Shown: positions 1 to 8,218, numbered from the stretch's first letter. The stretch is 42,252 nucleotides of DNA from Thermoplasmata archaeon UBA184 (GCA_002495185.1 DAEB01000016.1:42816-85067), one strand, 5' to 3'. Notes: a model not told the origin generated them from the letters alone. Numbers and translations: made by a program.

Positions 1-242
1 AGGGACGGGTTCGCGAGCTTCACCCCGACCGCCTGGGCGAGGAGCCGGCCGTGGAGGGCATGGATCCCGTTCACCTCGAGGAAGTTGTGGATCGAACCGG
101 AACAGCCGATGCCGCCGACGAGGACGAAGTCGTGGACGGGGATCTTGAGCTCCGCCGCGGCCTTCTTGACGGCGGCGAGCACGCCAAAGTCCCCGCAGCC
201 GGGGCACCAGATCGGCGGGACGGGCTTCGCCGACTGGACCAT
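1..242 (-). CDS. korB: 2-oxoacid:ferredoxin oxidoreductase beta subunit (N-terminal part; cut by window edge)
   Basis: The reverse strand from 242 reads MVQSAKPVPPIWCPGCGDFG and continues with VGGIGCSGS and a segment around HALHGRLLAQAVGVKLANP. The WCPGCGDFG motif carries two of the Cys ligands of the [4Fe-4S] cluster, and GIGCSG precedes the thiamine-diphosphate site typical of KorB/PorB-type subunits. The enzyme oxidatively decarboxylates 2-oxoacids to acyl-CoA and reduces ferredoxin in the cytoplasm. The ATG at 242 follows the alpha-subunit stop codon (244-246) by one base, so the two are co-translated. Only about 80 residues are present. 2-Oxoglutarate, pyruvate or a broad 2-oxoacid range are all possible substrates; the family does not settle this from sequence alone. 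Confidence 0.93.
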   Translation of the reverse strand, partial: MVQSAKPVPPIWCPGCGDFGVLAAVKKAAAELKIPVHDFVLVGGIGCSGSIHNFLEVNGIHALHGRLLAQAVGVKLANPS

Positions 243-243
243 C

Positions 244-2037
244 CTACGACACCCCCTTGATCCCCGAGACGATCTGAGGGGCCCGGAACGAGTAGCCGTC
301 GTACTTCAGGATCGACCGGATCTTCGCGTGGTGCCAGGGCATCGTCTCTCGAAGGAGACGAGCGAGCTGGCCGGTGTAGTTGTGCTCAACGACGTAGGCC
401 GTCTCTACCTCCTTGAGGAACGGGTCGATCTCGTGGGTCGGCACCGGATAGACGGTCCGCAGCTGGAGGTAGCGGGTCGCGACCCCTTTTCGTTCGAGCA
501 CGCGTTGGGATTCGAGGATCGGCCCGGACGTGCTCCCGAAACCGATGATCCCGACCTTGGCGTTCGGCGGGCCGAAGAAGCGACACGACGGGAGCTCTGC
601 CCGCGCATGGACCATCTTCTCCATCCGCTTCTGCATCATCTTGAGACGATTCGTGGGGTTCACCGAGACGTGCCCCCACTCGTCGTGCTCGTTCCCGGTC
701 ACCTCGGCCCAGAGGCCCGGAGTTCCCGGGGGCGCGTAGGCGCTGACCCCGTCCGACGAGAACTCATACACCTTGTACTGCGCCAGCTTGGTCGCGGCTT
801 CGTGGGTGAGCCGCTTCCCGCGGTCGAGATGGACCTTCGAAAGGTCGAACCTCGGGCTCGTCGTCGTGTTCTGGGAAAGCGCCTGGTCCAGAAGGAGAAT
901 GACGGGGACCCGCCAGCGTTCGGCGAGGTTGAGCGCCTCGATGGTGAGTTCGAAACAGTCGACCGGGTCGGCGGGGGAGAGGATGAACCTCGGATACTCT
1001 CCGTGGCCGAGATTGGCGAGGTGGGATAGGTCCGATTGTTCGTGCCGGGTCGGTTGACCGGTCGACGGTCCGACCCGCTGGCAGTCCGCGACAACGAGCG
1101 GGAGCTCCGCGGTCCCCGCGTGCGACAGTCCCTCGGTCATGAGCGAGAGTCCCGGACCGCTCGTGGAGGTCATCGCTCGCGCCCCCGCGTACGACGCGCC
1201 GATCACCATGTTGATCGCGGCGAGCTCGTCCTCCGCCTGGCGGACGACGCCGCCGAGCGGCGGAAGGTAGCGCTGAAGGTACTCCATCACCTCGGTCGCA
1301 GGCGTGATCGGATACCCGGCGAAGAACCGCCCGCCACCGACCACGAACCCGAGGGCCACGGCCTGATTTCCCGTGGTAAGGATCAGGTTGTGGGCGTCCC
1401 CGCTCGTGAGGGTGTAGCGGTTCTCGACGCCCGGCGACGACAGCGCGGCCTTGCGGCCGATCTCGAGCGCCTTCAGGTTCTTCTCGAGCGCATCCCCCCC
1501 GCGACGCTTGAATCGCTCCTCGATGACGCTTCGCGTCAGGGCCGGGTCGAACCCGAAGAGCACCGAAAGGGCGCCGTAGGCGGCCGTGTTCTTGAAGATC
1601 GGTTGGCCCAGCGGCCCCCCCACGAGGGTTGCGAACGGGAATCCCGCCGAATGCGCCTCCGCGATGTGGAAGGTCGTCGAGTCGTAGAGGATGAATCCGT
1701 GAGGGGCGAGCTCCGCCCGTCCCATTTCCACCGCTTCGTTGTCGAACGCCACCAGCACGTCCACCTGCGACTTGACCGCGAGGAGAGGGTCGCGGCTCGC
1801 TCGCACCGAGGCGTCCGCGTGTCCCCCGCGAATTCGGGAGAGGACGTTCCGCGACGTGTAGACGTAGAGCCCTCTCTTCCGGAAGTACCGGCCGAGCAGG
1901 TCCGAGACGGTGAGCGTACCGTCCCCGCCTTGCCCTCCGATCATCACGCTGACGTCGCTCAGTTCCAACGGGGGGCGGGGGGCCGCCGGCCCGGCGGGTT
2001 CGGCGATCGGGGCGATTTGCGCTGCCGCGGGGGACAT
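244..2037 (-). CDS. korA: 2-oxoacid:ferredoxin oxidoreductase, fused gamma-alpha subunit
   Basis: This 597-residue protein has two fused parts. Residues about 25-200 form the gamma domain (IGGQGGDGT at 33-41, RGGHADASVR, then the LVAFDN region). From about 208 the pyrimidine-binding alpha domain follows, with YPITP at 242-246, EDELAAINMVIGASYAG and TSTSGPGLSLM. The gamma-alpha fusion paired with a beta subunit is the two-subunit form known from Sulfolobus and haloarchaea, and YPITP is its recognised signature. With KorB it forms acyl-CoA and reduced ferredoxin from 2-oxoacids. The start at 2037 has a GGAG motif about 8-11 bases upstream and a TATA box at 2093-2101. It is transcribed divergently from the synthase/aconitase/dehydrogenase operon, whose 2-oxoacid product it could consume. 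Confidence 0.93.
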   Translation of the reverse strand: MSPAAAQIAPIAEPAGPAAPRPPLELSDVSVMIGGQGGDGTLTVSDLLGRYFRKRGLYVYTSRNVLSRIRGGHADASVRASRDPLLAVKSQVDVLVAFDNEAVEMGRAELAPHGFILYDSTTFHIAEAHSAGFPFATLVGGPLGQPIFKNTAAYGALSVLFGFDPALTRSVIEERFKRRGGDALEKNLKALEIGRKAALSSPGVENRYTLTSGDAHNLILTTGNQAVALGFVVGGGRFFAGYPITPATEVMEYLQRYLPPLGGVVRQAEDELAAINMVIGASYAGARAMTSTSGPGLSLMTEGLSHAGTAELPLVVADCQRVGPSTGQPTRHEQSDLSHLANLGHGEYPRFILSPADPVDCFELTIEALNLAERWRVPVILLLDQALSQNTTTSPRFDLSKVHLDRGKRLTHEAATKLAQYKVYEFSSDGVSAYAPPGTPGLWAEVTGNEHDEWGHVSVNPTNRLKMMQKRMEKMVHARAELPSCRFFGPPNAKVGIIGFGSTSGPILESQRVLERKGVATRYLQLRTVYPVPTHEIDPFLKEVETAYVVEHNYTGQLARLLRETMPWHHAKIRSILKYDGYSFRAPQIVSGIKGVS

Positions 2038-2092
2038 TCGGGTCTCCAGGAACAGGCCGTCGCCGACCTGTGGGGAGTTTCAGGTCGGGTCC

Positions 2093-2101
2093 GTATTTAA
2101 G
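2093..2101 (-). promoter_or_regulatory. TATA box for korAB
   Basis: The reverse strand reads CTTAAATAC, an archaeal TATA element in an otherwise GC-rich spacer. It predicts transcription from about 2068-2070, giving a leader of about 30 bases that contains a GGAG motif before the ATG at 2037. Its near palindromic core means it could also be read on the plus strand. Confidence 0.6.
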
Positions 2102-2159
2102 TCATCAGCCCGCCGAGGTCGGAGCTCGGCCAAAAATCCGGAATCCGTGCTAAGAAAGG

Positions 2160-2167
2160 TTAATTCA
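2160..2167 (+). promoter_or_regulatory. TATA box for the 2190-8109 operon
   Basis: TTAATTCA preceded by purine-rich AGAAAGG (a BRE-like element) is centred about 27 bases before the ATG at 2190. This spacing predicts a leaderless transcript starting at or next to the initiator codon, consistent with the absence of a Shine-Dalgarno sequence there. Confidence 0.6.
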
Positions 2168-2189
2168 CCTTGACTCGTAGAAGCCCCGA

Positions 2190-3437
2190 ATGGCCCCGAC
2201 GCGCCTGGTCGAGAACTACCACTCCGCGACCCATCACGAGCGTCGGATTCCGCCCCGGATCGAGGTTTGGGACGAGACGCTTCGGGACGGCGAGCAGATG
2301 CCGGGGGTCCACTTCTCGCCGGCCGAGAAGGTTCGCATCGCGACCGCCCTCTCGGAGGTCGGCGTGAGCGTGATCAACGCGGGGATTCCGGTGGTCTCGG
2401 AGGAGGAAGCCCGGGCGGTCCGGGAAGTGGCGGGCGCCGGACTCAAGGCCCACGTCCTCGCCGCGGCGCGCACCGTCCCCGCGGACGTGGACGCGGTCAT
2501 CCGGAGCGGCGCCACGCACATCGCGATCTTCGTCGCGGCGAGCCGGGTTCACCTCAAGTTCAAGCTCAAGATGAGCGAGGCGGAGGTCCACGCGGCGGCC
2601 CTCACCACCGTCCGCCAGGCGAAGGACGCCGGCCTTCACGTCTCGTTCGTCACCGAGGACACGGTTCGGGCGCCGTTCGATTTCGTCGAGAAGCTCTACC
2701 GGGACGTCCAGGAGGCAGGCGCCGACCGCTTGGTCGTCGCCGACACCGTGGGAATGATGACGCCGCTCACGTTCCGCTGGTATCTCACCGAGTTCCAGCG
2801 ACGGGTGAAACCGAAGGACCTCTCGGTCCACTGTCACAATGACTTCGGGATGGCGACCGCGAACACCCTCACCGCCATCGAGTGCGGGGCCCGCGCCCCT
2901 CACGTCTGCGTGAACGGGATCGGCGAACGCGCGGGGAACGCGGCGCTCGAGGAGGTCGTCCTGAGCCTCGAGACGCTCTACGGGATCCGCACCGGCATAC
3001 GGACCGAGAAGCTCCACGACCTCTCCCGTCTGGTCGAGGAGCTCTCGGGGGTGCCGGTCGCGGCGAACAAGGCGTTGGTCGGGTACAATGCGTTCTCGCA
3101 CGAAGCCGGCATCCATACGCACGGGGTCCTCGCGAACGCGCTCACCTACGAGCCCCTCCAGCCGGGCACCGTCGGTCGGCAACGGAAGATGATCCTGGGA
3201 AAGCACACGGGGAAGGCCGCGCTCGCCGAGAAGCTCAAGGAGCGAGGGATCTCCGTCCCGGACCCTCTCCTCGTGGAGCTCCTTCGGCGCGTGAAGACGG
3301 AGACCGAGTCTCAATCGAAGAGTGGTCTTCGAAAGTTCCTCCACTACTACCGGTCGATGTTCGAGGCGCCCGGCCTGAGCGACGGAGAGTTCTGGGCCCT
3401 CGTCGAGGCGGTCGGGATCCGACCCAGGGCCCCATGA
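2190..3437 (+). CDS. Homocitrate synthase / AksA-like acyltransferase (DRE-TIM family)
   Basis: The 415-residue product has the DRE-TIM metallolyase signature DETLRDGEQMPGV (28-40), the metal-binding HCHND (214-218) and NGIGERAGN (242-250). The C-terminal part contains AFSHEAGIHTHG and LGKHTGKAAL, as in methanogen AksA and other homocitrate synthases. It condenses acetyl-CoA with a 2-oxoacid. It is too short for the regulatory C-terminal domain of LeuA and citramalate synthase, which argues for the homocitrate synthase/AksA/NifV group. The ATG at 2190 lies about 27 bases past a TATA box. It is the first gene of an operon whose next three genes perform isomerisation and oxidative decarboxylation of the resulting hydroxyacid. 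Lysine (aminoadipate), leucine, citrate or longer-chain 2-oxoacid synthesis remain possible. Confidence 0.85.
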   Translation: MAPTRLVENYHSATHHERRIPPRIEVWDETLRDGEQMPGVHFSPAEKVRIATALSEVGVSVINAGIPVVSEEEARAVREVAGAGLKAHVLAAARTVPADVDAVIRSGATHIAIFVAASRVHLKFKLKMSEAEVHAAALTTVRQAKDAGLHVSFVTEDTVRAPFDFVEKLYRDVQEAGADRLVVADTVGMMTPLTFRWYLTEFQRRVKPKDLSVHCHNDFGMATANTLTAIECGARAPHVCVNGIGERAGNAALEEVVLSLETLYGIRTGIRTEKLHDLSRLVEELSGVPVAANKALVGYNAFSHEAGIHTHGVLANALTYEPLQPGTVGRQRKMILGKHTGKAALAEKLKERGISVPDPLLVELLRRVKTETESQSKSGLRKFLHYYRSMFEAPGLSDGEFWALVEAVGIRPRAP

Positions 3438-4717
3438 CCCCGTCGAACGGCCACGGTGCAACGATCGCCGAGAAGGTCCTCGCGCGCTCGGCGGGCCTCG
3501 AGCGAGTTGTTCCCGGGCAGATCGTCGAGGGGGCGGTCGACCTAGCGATGATGCACGAACAGGGCGCGCAGACCGTCGGCCCGTTCCACCAGATGGGAGC
3601 GACGAAGGTCTGGGATCCGGACCGGGTGGTGATCGCCATCGACCACTGGGTCCCGGCATCCACCGAAGGAGCGGCCGTCCTCCATCGGATCCTGCGCAAG
3701 TTCGCCGCCGAGACCGGCCTCCCGCACTTCTACGACGTCGGACGCCACGGAATCTGCCACCAGATCCTCGCCGAGAACGGCTGGGTCGTTCCGGGCGACC
3801 TCGCGGTCGGAACGGATTCGCACACCAACATGCTGGGGGCGATGGGAGCCGTGGCGACCGGGATCGGACCCACCGAGATGGCGGCGGTCCTCGCCCTGGG
3901 CCGGCTCTGGCTCAAGGTTCCGCCCACCGTCCGCGTGAACGTCCGGGGGTCGTTCGGCGAAGGAGTGACGGCGAAAGACCTCGTCCTGCGGATTCTCGGA
4001 GAGGTCCGGACCACGGGAGCGACCTACAAGGCGGTGGAGTTCGACGGCCCGACCGTCCGCCACCTGTCGATGCCCGAACGATTCACGCTCTGCAACATGA
4101 CGACCGAGATGGGGGCGAAGACCGGGATCGTCGCTCCGGACGCCACCACGAAGGAGTATCTCGCTCCGATCGCCAAGCATCCGATGCACCCGATGACCGC
4201 GGACTCGGACGCCCGCTACGAAAGGACGATCGAGGTCGACGTCGACGGGATGCCTCCGATGGTCGCGTGCCCCTACTCGCCCGACAACGTCCGACCGCTT
4301 CCCGACGTCGCCCGGGAGCATGTCCGCATCGACCAGGCGTTCCTCGGCTCCTGCACGAACGCGCGGATCGAGGACCTTCGGGAAGGGGCGGCGCTCATGA
4401 AGGGCAACAAGGTGGCGGCCGGCGTGCGGTTCATCGTCTCGCCGGCCTCGACTCCGATCTACGAGCAGTGCCTTCGGGAAGGGATCATCGAAACGTTCAC
4501 GGAGGCGGGTGCTGTCTTCACGAACTCGAGCTGCTCCGCCTGCTTCGGAGGGAACATGGGGATCCTCGCCCCGGAGGAGGTCTGTGCCTCGTCCTCCAAC
4601 CGGAACTTCCCGGGCCGGATGGGCGCCAAGGAGGCACGGATCTACCTGATGTCCCCCGCCGCGGTCGTCGCGTCCGCGATCCGAGGCGAGGTCGCGGACC
4701 CCCGGGAGCTCCGGTAG
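3434..4717 (+). CDS. leuC: Aconitase-family hydro-lyase, large subunit (LeuC/HacA-like)
   Basis: The 427-residue product is the catalytic large subunit that isomerises 2-hydroxy to 3-hydroxy diacids through dehydration and rehydration. The [4Fe-4S] ligands are visible as Cys307 (GSCTNAR) and Cys367/Cys370 (CSACFGG); VGTDSHTNMLGAMG at about 126-139 is also a family hallmark. The start is the ATG at 3434, which overlaps the previous stop codon as ATGA; longer readings of the frame run through the previous gene and are not coding. It pairs with the small subunit that begins 8 bases after its stop. Whether the substrate is isopropylmalate, homocitrate, a longer homologue or citrate cannot be fixed from the large subunit. 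Confidence 0.9.
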   Translation: MTPSNGHGATIAEKVLARSAGLERVVPGQIVEGAVDLAMMHEQGAQTVGPFHQMGATKVWDPDRVVIAIDHWVPASTEGAAVLHRILRKFAAETGLPHFYDVGRHGICHQILAENGWVVPGDLAVGTDSHTNMLGAMGAVATGIGPTEMAAVLALGRLWLKVPPTVRVNVRGSFGEGVTAKDLVLRILGEVRTTGATYKAVEFDGPTVRHLSMPERFTLCNMTTEMGAKTGIVAPDATTKEYLAPIAKHPMHPMTADSDARYERTIEVDVDGMPPMVACPYSPDNVRPLPDVAREHVRIDQAFLGSCTNARIEDLREGAALMKGNKVAAGVRFIVSPASTPIYEQCLREGIIETFTEAGAVFTNSSCSACFGGNMGILAPEEVCASSSNRNFPGRMGAKEARIYLMSPAAVVASAIRGEVADPRELR

Positions 4718-4725
4718 GCGGGTCG

Positions 4726-5250
4726 ATGCAGGACGTCATCGAGGGACGGGTCTGGACGCTCGGCGCGGACGTCGACACCGACCAGATCATCTCCGGGAAA
4801 TACCTCACGATCATCGACCCGAACGAGCTCAAGAAGCACGTCTTCGAGATCGCCCTTCCCGACTTCGCGAAGGACGCCCGGGCCGGGGACATCCTGGTCG
4901 CGGACGAGAACTTCGGGTGCGGCTCGAGTCGGGAGCATGCCCCCCAGGCGATGCGGGCGATCGGGGTGGGAGCGGTCGTCGCGGACTCGTTCGCACGGAT
5001 CTTCTTCCGCAACGCGATCAACCTCGGGATCCCGGCGATCGAGGCCCGCGGGGTCCGGGCGATCTTCTCGAACGGGGACACGGCGCGCATCGAGATGACC
5101 GCCGGGAAGGTCACGAACCTCCGCTCCGGAGAGTCGGTCTCCTTCCCCCCGCTCCCGCGCCACCTCCTCGAGCTTCTCGAGGCGGGTGGGCTCGTGGAGA
5201 AGGTCCGACGGGAGCTCGAGGCGCAGGCGCCGGCCGGAGGGACCCGATGA
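4726..5250 (+). CDS. leuD: Aconitase-family hydro-lyase, small subunit (LeuD/HacB-like)
   Basis: This 174-residue swivel-domain protein completes the hydro-lyase. It shows DVDTDQIISGKYL near the N-terminus, NFGCGSSREHAP in the middle and IFFRNAINLGIP later, all diagnostic of the family. The substrate-recognition loop after GK reads YLTI (26-29). As I recall, isopropylmalate isomerases of methanogens carry YLV(Y/M) and homoaconitases YLRT, so this loop matches neither and leaves specificity open. The ATG at 4726 is 8 bases downstream of the large-subunit stop, and its own stop overlaps the following start as ATGA. Confidence 0.9.
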   Translation: MQDVIEGRVWTLGADVDTDQIISGKYLTIIDPNELKKHVFEIALPDFAKDARAGDILVADENFGCGSSREHAPQAMRAIGVGAVVADSFARIFFRNAINLGIPAIEARGVRAIFSNGDTARIEMTAGKVTNLRSGESVSFPPLPRHLLELLEAGGLVEKVRRELEAQAPAGGTR

Positions 5251-6380
5251 AGGACACGGGATACGAGATCGCGGTCTATCCCGGAGACGGGACTGGCCCG
5301 GAGGTGATCCGCGAAGGACGCCGGGTGCTGGACGCCCTGGCCGAGGGCGCTCCCGCTCCCTGGCATCTCCACGAGTACCCGGGCGGAGGCCAGTACTTCC
5401 TCCAGACCGGTCGTGAGTGGGAGCCCGAAGCCCAAGCCGCTTCGAGGAGCGCCGACGCGATCCTCGTGGGCGCGGTGGGCTGGCCGGGAGCCACTCTTCC
5501 GAACGGGGACCTCGCCGGACGCGCCCTCGTCCTCGGGCTCCGGGAGGGACTCGACCTGTACGCGAACGTTCGGCCCTGTAAGCTCTACCCGGGCGTCCGA
5601 CATCGGATCAGCGGGGAGTACCGGGAGGTCTGGTCCCCGAGGAACGTCGACCTCGTGGTCGTGCGGGAGAACACGGAAGACCTGTACACGCCGGCGCGAG
5701 GGCGGTTGCGCCGCGGGGAGGAGACGGAGGTGGCAATCGACACCCGGATCATCACCCGGAAAGGCTCGGAGCGGGTGGTCCGCTTCGCATTCGAGCTCGC
5801 CCGGGCGCGCGCCCGAGGAGCTCCCGAGGATGGGGTCCGCCGGGTAACGTGCGTCGACAAGTCGAACGTCATGGAAGGGTGCCGCTTCTTCCGGGAGACG
5901 TTCGACCGCGTCGCCTCCGAGTATCCTGAGATCGAGCGGGATTACGCCTACGTCGACGCGTTCGCGCAATGGCTTGTTCGCAATCCCGAGCACTACAACG
6001 TGGCGGTCTCGACCAACATGATGGGGGACATCCTGACCGACCTCGCGGCGGTCCTCCAGGGCGGAATGGGGTTCGCGAGCGGAGCGAACGTCGGGGTCGA
6101 CCACGCGATGTTCGAGCCGGTCCATGGAAGCGCGCCGAAGTACGCGGGCAAGAACCAGGTCAACCCGTTCGCGACCTTCTTCGCCGTCGAGCAGATGCTG
6201 CGATGGCTCGGGGCGCGCCACGCGGACCCACGGCTCACGCGCCAGGCGGACCGCCTCGAGCGGTCGCTCGCCGGGACGCTCGCGAGCGGCTCCGCGCGGA
6301 CGTTCGACCAGGGGGGCACCGTGACGACCCGGGAGGCCGGCGAACGAGTCGCGGAGGCGATCCGGGGGGACCCTCGATGA
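5247..6380 (+). CDS. Isocitrate/3-isopropylmalate dehydrogenase family enzyme
   Basis: The 377-residue product oxidatively decarboxylates a 2-hydroxy-3-carboxy acid to a 2-oxoacid. Visible residues are Arg99, Arg109 and Arg140 (carboxylate binding), Lys205, and Asp237, Asp261 and Asp265 (Mg and catalysis), with PGDGTGPEV at the N-terminus and RENTEDLY at 140-147. The positions 4 and 3 before Arg99 are Val95 and Leu96, resembling the hydrophobic pocket of isopropylmalate dehydrogenase. The Ser and Asn used by isocitrate dehydrogenase are replaced by Ala93 and Val95, and the Arg of Thermus homoisocitrate dehydrogenase is missing. HGSAPKYAGKNQVNP (293-307) has the Lys-Tyr-Val set that binds the NADP phosphate in E. 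coli Icd, so NADP is predicted. It is coupled by ATGA overlaps on both sides. Confidence 0.87.
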   Translation: MKDTGYEIAVYPGDGTGPEVIREGRRVLDALAEGAPAPWHLHEYPGGGQYFLQTGREWEPEAQAASRSADAILVGAVGWPGATLPNGDLAGRALVLGLREGLDLYANVRPCKLYPGVRHRISGEYREVWSPRNVDLVVVRENTEDLYTPARGRLRRGEETEVAIDTRIITRKGSERVVRFAFELARARARGAPEDGVRRVTCVDKSNVMEGCRFFRETFDRVASEYPEIERDYAYVDAFAQWLVRNPEHYNVAVSTNMMGDILTDLAAVLQGGMGFASGANVGVDHAMFEPVHGSAPKYAGKNQVNPFATFFAVEQMLRWLGARHADPRLTRQADRLERSLAGTLASGSARTFDQGGTVTTREAGERVAEAIRGDPR

Positions 6381-7561
6381 ACGCCCGGGATGTCGCGGTC
6401 GTCGGGGGAGCCACCACGAAGTTCGGCGTCCGCTCCGCGACCTGGGCAGAGCTGGTCCAGGAGGTCGGGGTGGCGCTCGCTCGTGCGGTGCCCGAGCTGC
6501 GGGCGGAGGAGGTCGACTCGCTCTTCGTCGGGGCGGCGGAGCCGGAGCGGTTCGCTTTCCAGTCGCACGTCGCCCCCCTCGCGGCGGAGCAACTCGGTTT
6601 GAAGCCGTACCGCATCCTCCAGCGGACGGAGCTTGCGTGCGCCTCCGGCCAATCGGCGATCCGGTCGGCGTACGCCGCGATCTCGAGCGGCCTCTCCGAC
6701 CTCGCGGTCGTCGTGGGGGTCGAGAAGATGAACATTCCTTCGATGGCGGAAGCCAACTCCTCGATGGGATGCGTCATGGACCGCCCGTGGGACGGTCCTG
6801 CGGGCGCGACCGCGCCCCCGTTCTTCGCGATGGTGGCCCAACGGCACATGCTCGAGTTCGGCACGACCGAGGAACAGATGGCGGCCATCTCCGAGAAGAA
6901 CCACCGGTTCGCGAACACGAACCCGACGGCCCAGTTCCACGAGAAGACGTTCTCCCGGGAGAAGCTGCTGCGGCTTCCCCTGGTCGCCCCTCCCCTGCGC
7001 CTCGGCGATTGCTCGTCCATGACAGATGGGGCGGCGGCGGTCGTCCTCACCTCGGACGAGCAGGCCCGTCGTTTCTCCGACACGCCCGCGTGGATCCGAG
7101 GGAGCGGCCAGTACTCCGACTTCCACAACCTCGCTCACGCGGGGTCGCTGACCGATTGGCGAGGGCTGACCCGGGCGTCGCGGGAAGCGCTCGGACGTGC
7201 CGGGATCGGGGTCGAGGACCTTGACCTCGCCGAGGTCCACGACTGCTTCTCGATCTCGGAGATCGTCGAATACGAGGCTCTGGGGCTCTGCGCGAAGGGA
7301 GAAGGGGGAAAGTTTGCGGCCGACGGCCGGGGGGACCGCGGTGGCGACCTCGTGGTGAACCCGCGCGGGGGCCTCCTCGGCTGTGGCCATCCGCTCGGGG
7401 CGACCGGCGTGGCTCAAGCGGTCGAGGTGTTCCAACAGTTCTCGGCTCAGGTGCCCGCGGCCCGGCAGGTACCGGACCCCGAGTGGGCCCTCGTGCACAA
7501 CCTGTCGGGGAGCGCGAACGTCCACTCGGTGATGGTCTACGGGAGAGGGAGGGCGGCATGA
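6377..7561 (+). CDS. Archaeal thiolase (acetyl-CoA acetyltransferase, SCP-x-like)
   Basis: The 394-residue product shows the thiolase fold: the nucleophile Cys in ELACASGQSA, the DCFSISE segment, and CGHPLGATG with the catalytic His near the C-terminus. Archaeal thiolases of this type make acetoacetyl-CoA and work in complex with a DUF35 protein, which is encoded immediately downstream in an overlapping frame. In other archaea HMG-CoA synthase joins this complex for the mevalonate pathway, but no HMG-CoA synthase lies in this window. The start at 6377 overlaps the dehydrogenase stop as ATGA, so thiolase is translationally coupled to 2-oxoacid enzymes, an uncommon arrangement. Condensation or thiolytic cleavage of an acyl-CoA formed from the operon's 2-oxoacid is a possible alternative role. 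Confidence 0.9.
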   Translation: MNARDVAVVGGATTKFGVRSATWAELVQEVGVALARAVPELRAEEVDSLFVGAAEPERFAFQSHVAPLAAEQLGLKPYRILQRTELACASGQSAIRSAYAAISSGLSDLAVVVGVEKMNIPSMAEANSSMGCVMDRPWDGPAGATAPPFFAMVAQRHMLEFGTTEEQMAAISEKNHRFANTNPTAQFHEKTFSREKLLRLPLVAPPLRLGDCSSMTDGAAAVVLTSDEQARRFSDTPAWIRGSGQYSDFHNLAHAGSLTDWRGLTRASREALGRAGIGVEDLDLAEVHDCFSISEIVEYEALGLCAKGEGGKFAADGRGDRGGDLVVNPRGGLLGCGHPLGATGVAQAVEVFQQFSAQVPAARQVPDPEWALVHNLSGSANVHSVMVYGRGRAA

Positions 7562-8109
7562 GCTCGACCGCGGGGCAACGGACCCGGCGCCCCCGGCCCG
7601 AGGCTGCGCTTTCGCCACCGCCGCCCGCGCCCGCCGAACCCTCGGTCCCGCCCTCGAACGCGTCCCGTTCCAAGCCTGCGGAGAAGCGGCCCTTCCTGCT
7701 CGACTTCTTTCCGCTCGAGGGGCCCGAGCACACCAAACTGTACCGGTTCTACGACCGGCTCCGGGAGGGTCAGCTCTCCACGACCCGGTGTCGGCGCGAT
7801 GGCGAACTCCACTGGCCGCCCCGGACCGCGTGTCCCACGTGCCGGTCGGAAGACCTCGAATGGGTCGACCTGCCCGAGCGCGGCCACGTCTACGCCTTCA
7901 GCGCCGTGCTCGTCGGCGCCCCCCTCGGTATGGAGAACGAGGTCCCATTCGCGGTGGGACTGGTCGACCTCGACGGAGTCCCGCTACGAGTCTTCGGCCG
8001 AATCGAGGGCCGACCGTGGTCCGAGCTCCGGATCGGGCAGACGGTGCGGCCCGAAGCGTACGACATCGGGGACGGCCGGATGTTCTACCGTTTCCGAACC
8101 GTCGACTGA
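7558..8109 (+). CDS. DUF35 OB-fold / rubredoxin-like zinc-ribbon partner of thiolase
   Basis: The 183-residue product starts with about 45 Pro/Ala-rich residues, then a helical segment, a zinc ribbon (TTRCRRDGELHWPP and CPTC) and an OB fold (VYAFSAVLV through FGRIEG). DUF35 proteins bridge thiolase and HMG-CoA synthase in archaea and help hand over acetoacetyl-CoA. The usual first knuckle CxxC is here Cys-Arg-Arg-Asp, so one of the four Cys ligands is replaced by Asp. Zinc might be held by three Cys and one Asp, or the site may be degenerate. Its ATG overlaps the thiolase stop. The low-complexity N-terminus is longer than I expect for the family; a later start is possible, but no in-frame Met is present before the ribbon. 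Confidence 0.85.
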   Translation: MSSTAGQRTRRPRPEAALSPPPPAPAEPSVPPSNASRSKPAEKRPFLLDFFPLEGPEHTKLYRFYDRLREGQLSTTRCRRDGELHWPPRTACPTCRSEDLEWVDLPERGHVYAFSAVLVGAPLGMENEVPFAVGLVDLDGVPLRVFGRIEGRPWSELRIGQTVRPEAYDIGDGRMFYRFRTVD

Positions 8110-8187
8110 GACCGGGCCTCATCTCCCGGGCCCTCGGGTCGAGGTACCCCTCGGAGTTGCGTTTCTGACGATATGCAGTGAGTAGGC

Positions 8188-8195
8188 TATTTATA
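8188..8195 (+). promoter_or_regulatory. TATA box for aglB
   Basis: TATTTATA stands out in a GC-rich spacer and predicts transcription from about 8217-8220. That places the start of the mRNA at the foot of the hairpin at 8219-8235 and gives a leader of about 24 bases. Confidence 0.75.
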
Positions 8196-8218
8196 CACCC
8201 CCTCGGTCTCGCGCGCCG

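Noticed and set aside
2882..3433. Upstream extension of the leuC frame from 2882
   Set aside because: It overlaps the synthase gene in another frame and has Arg-rich shadow composition.
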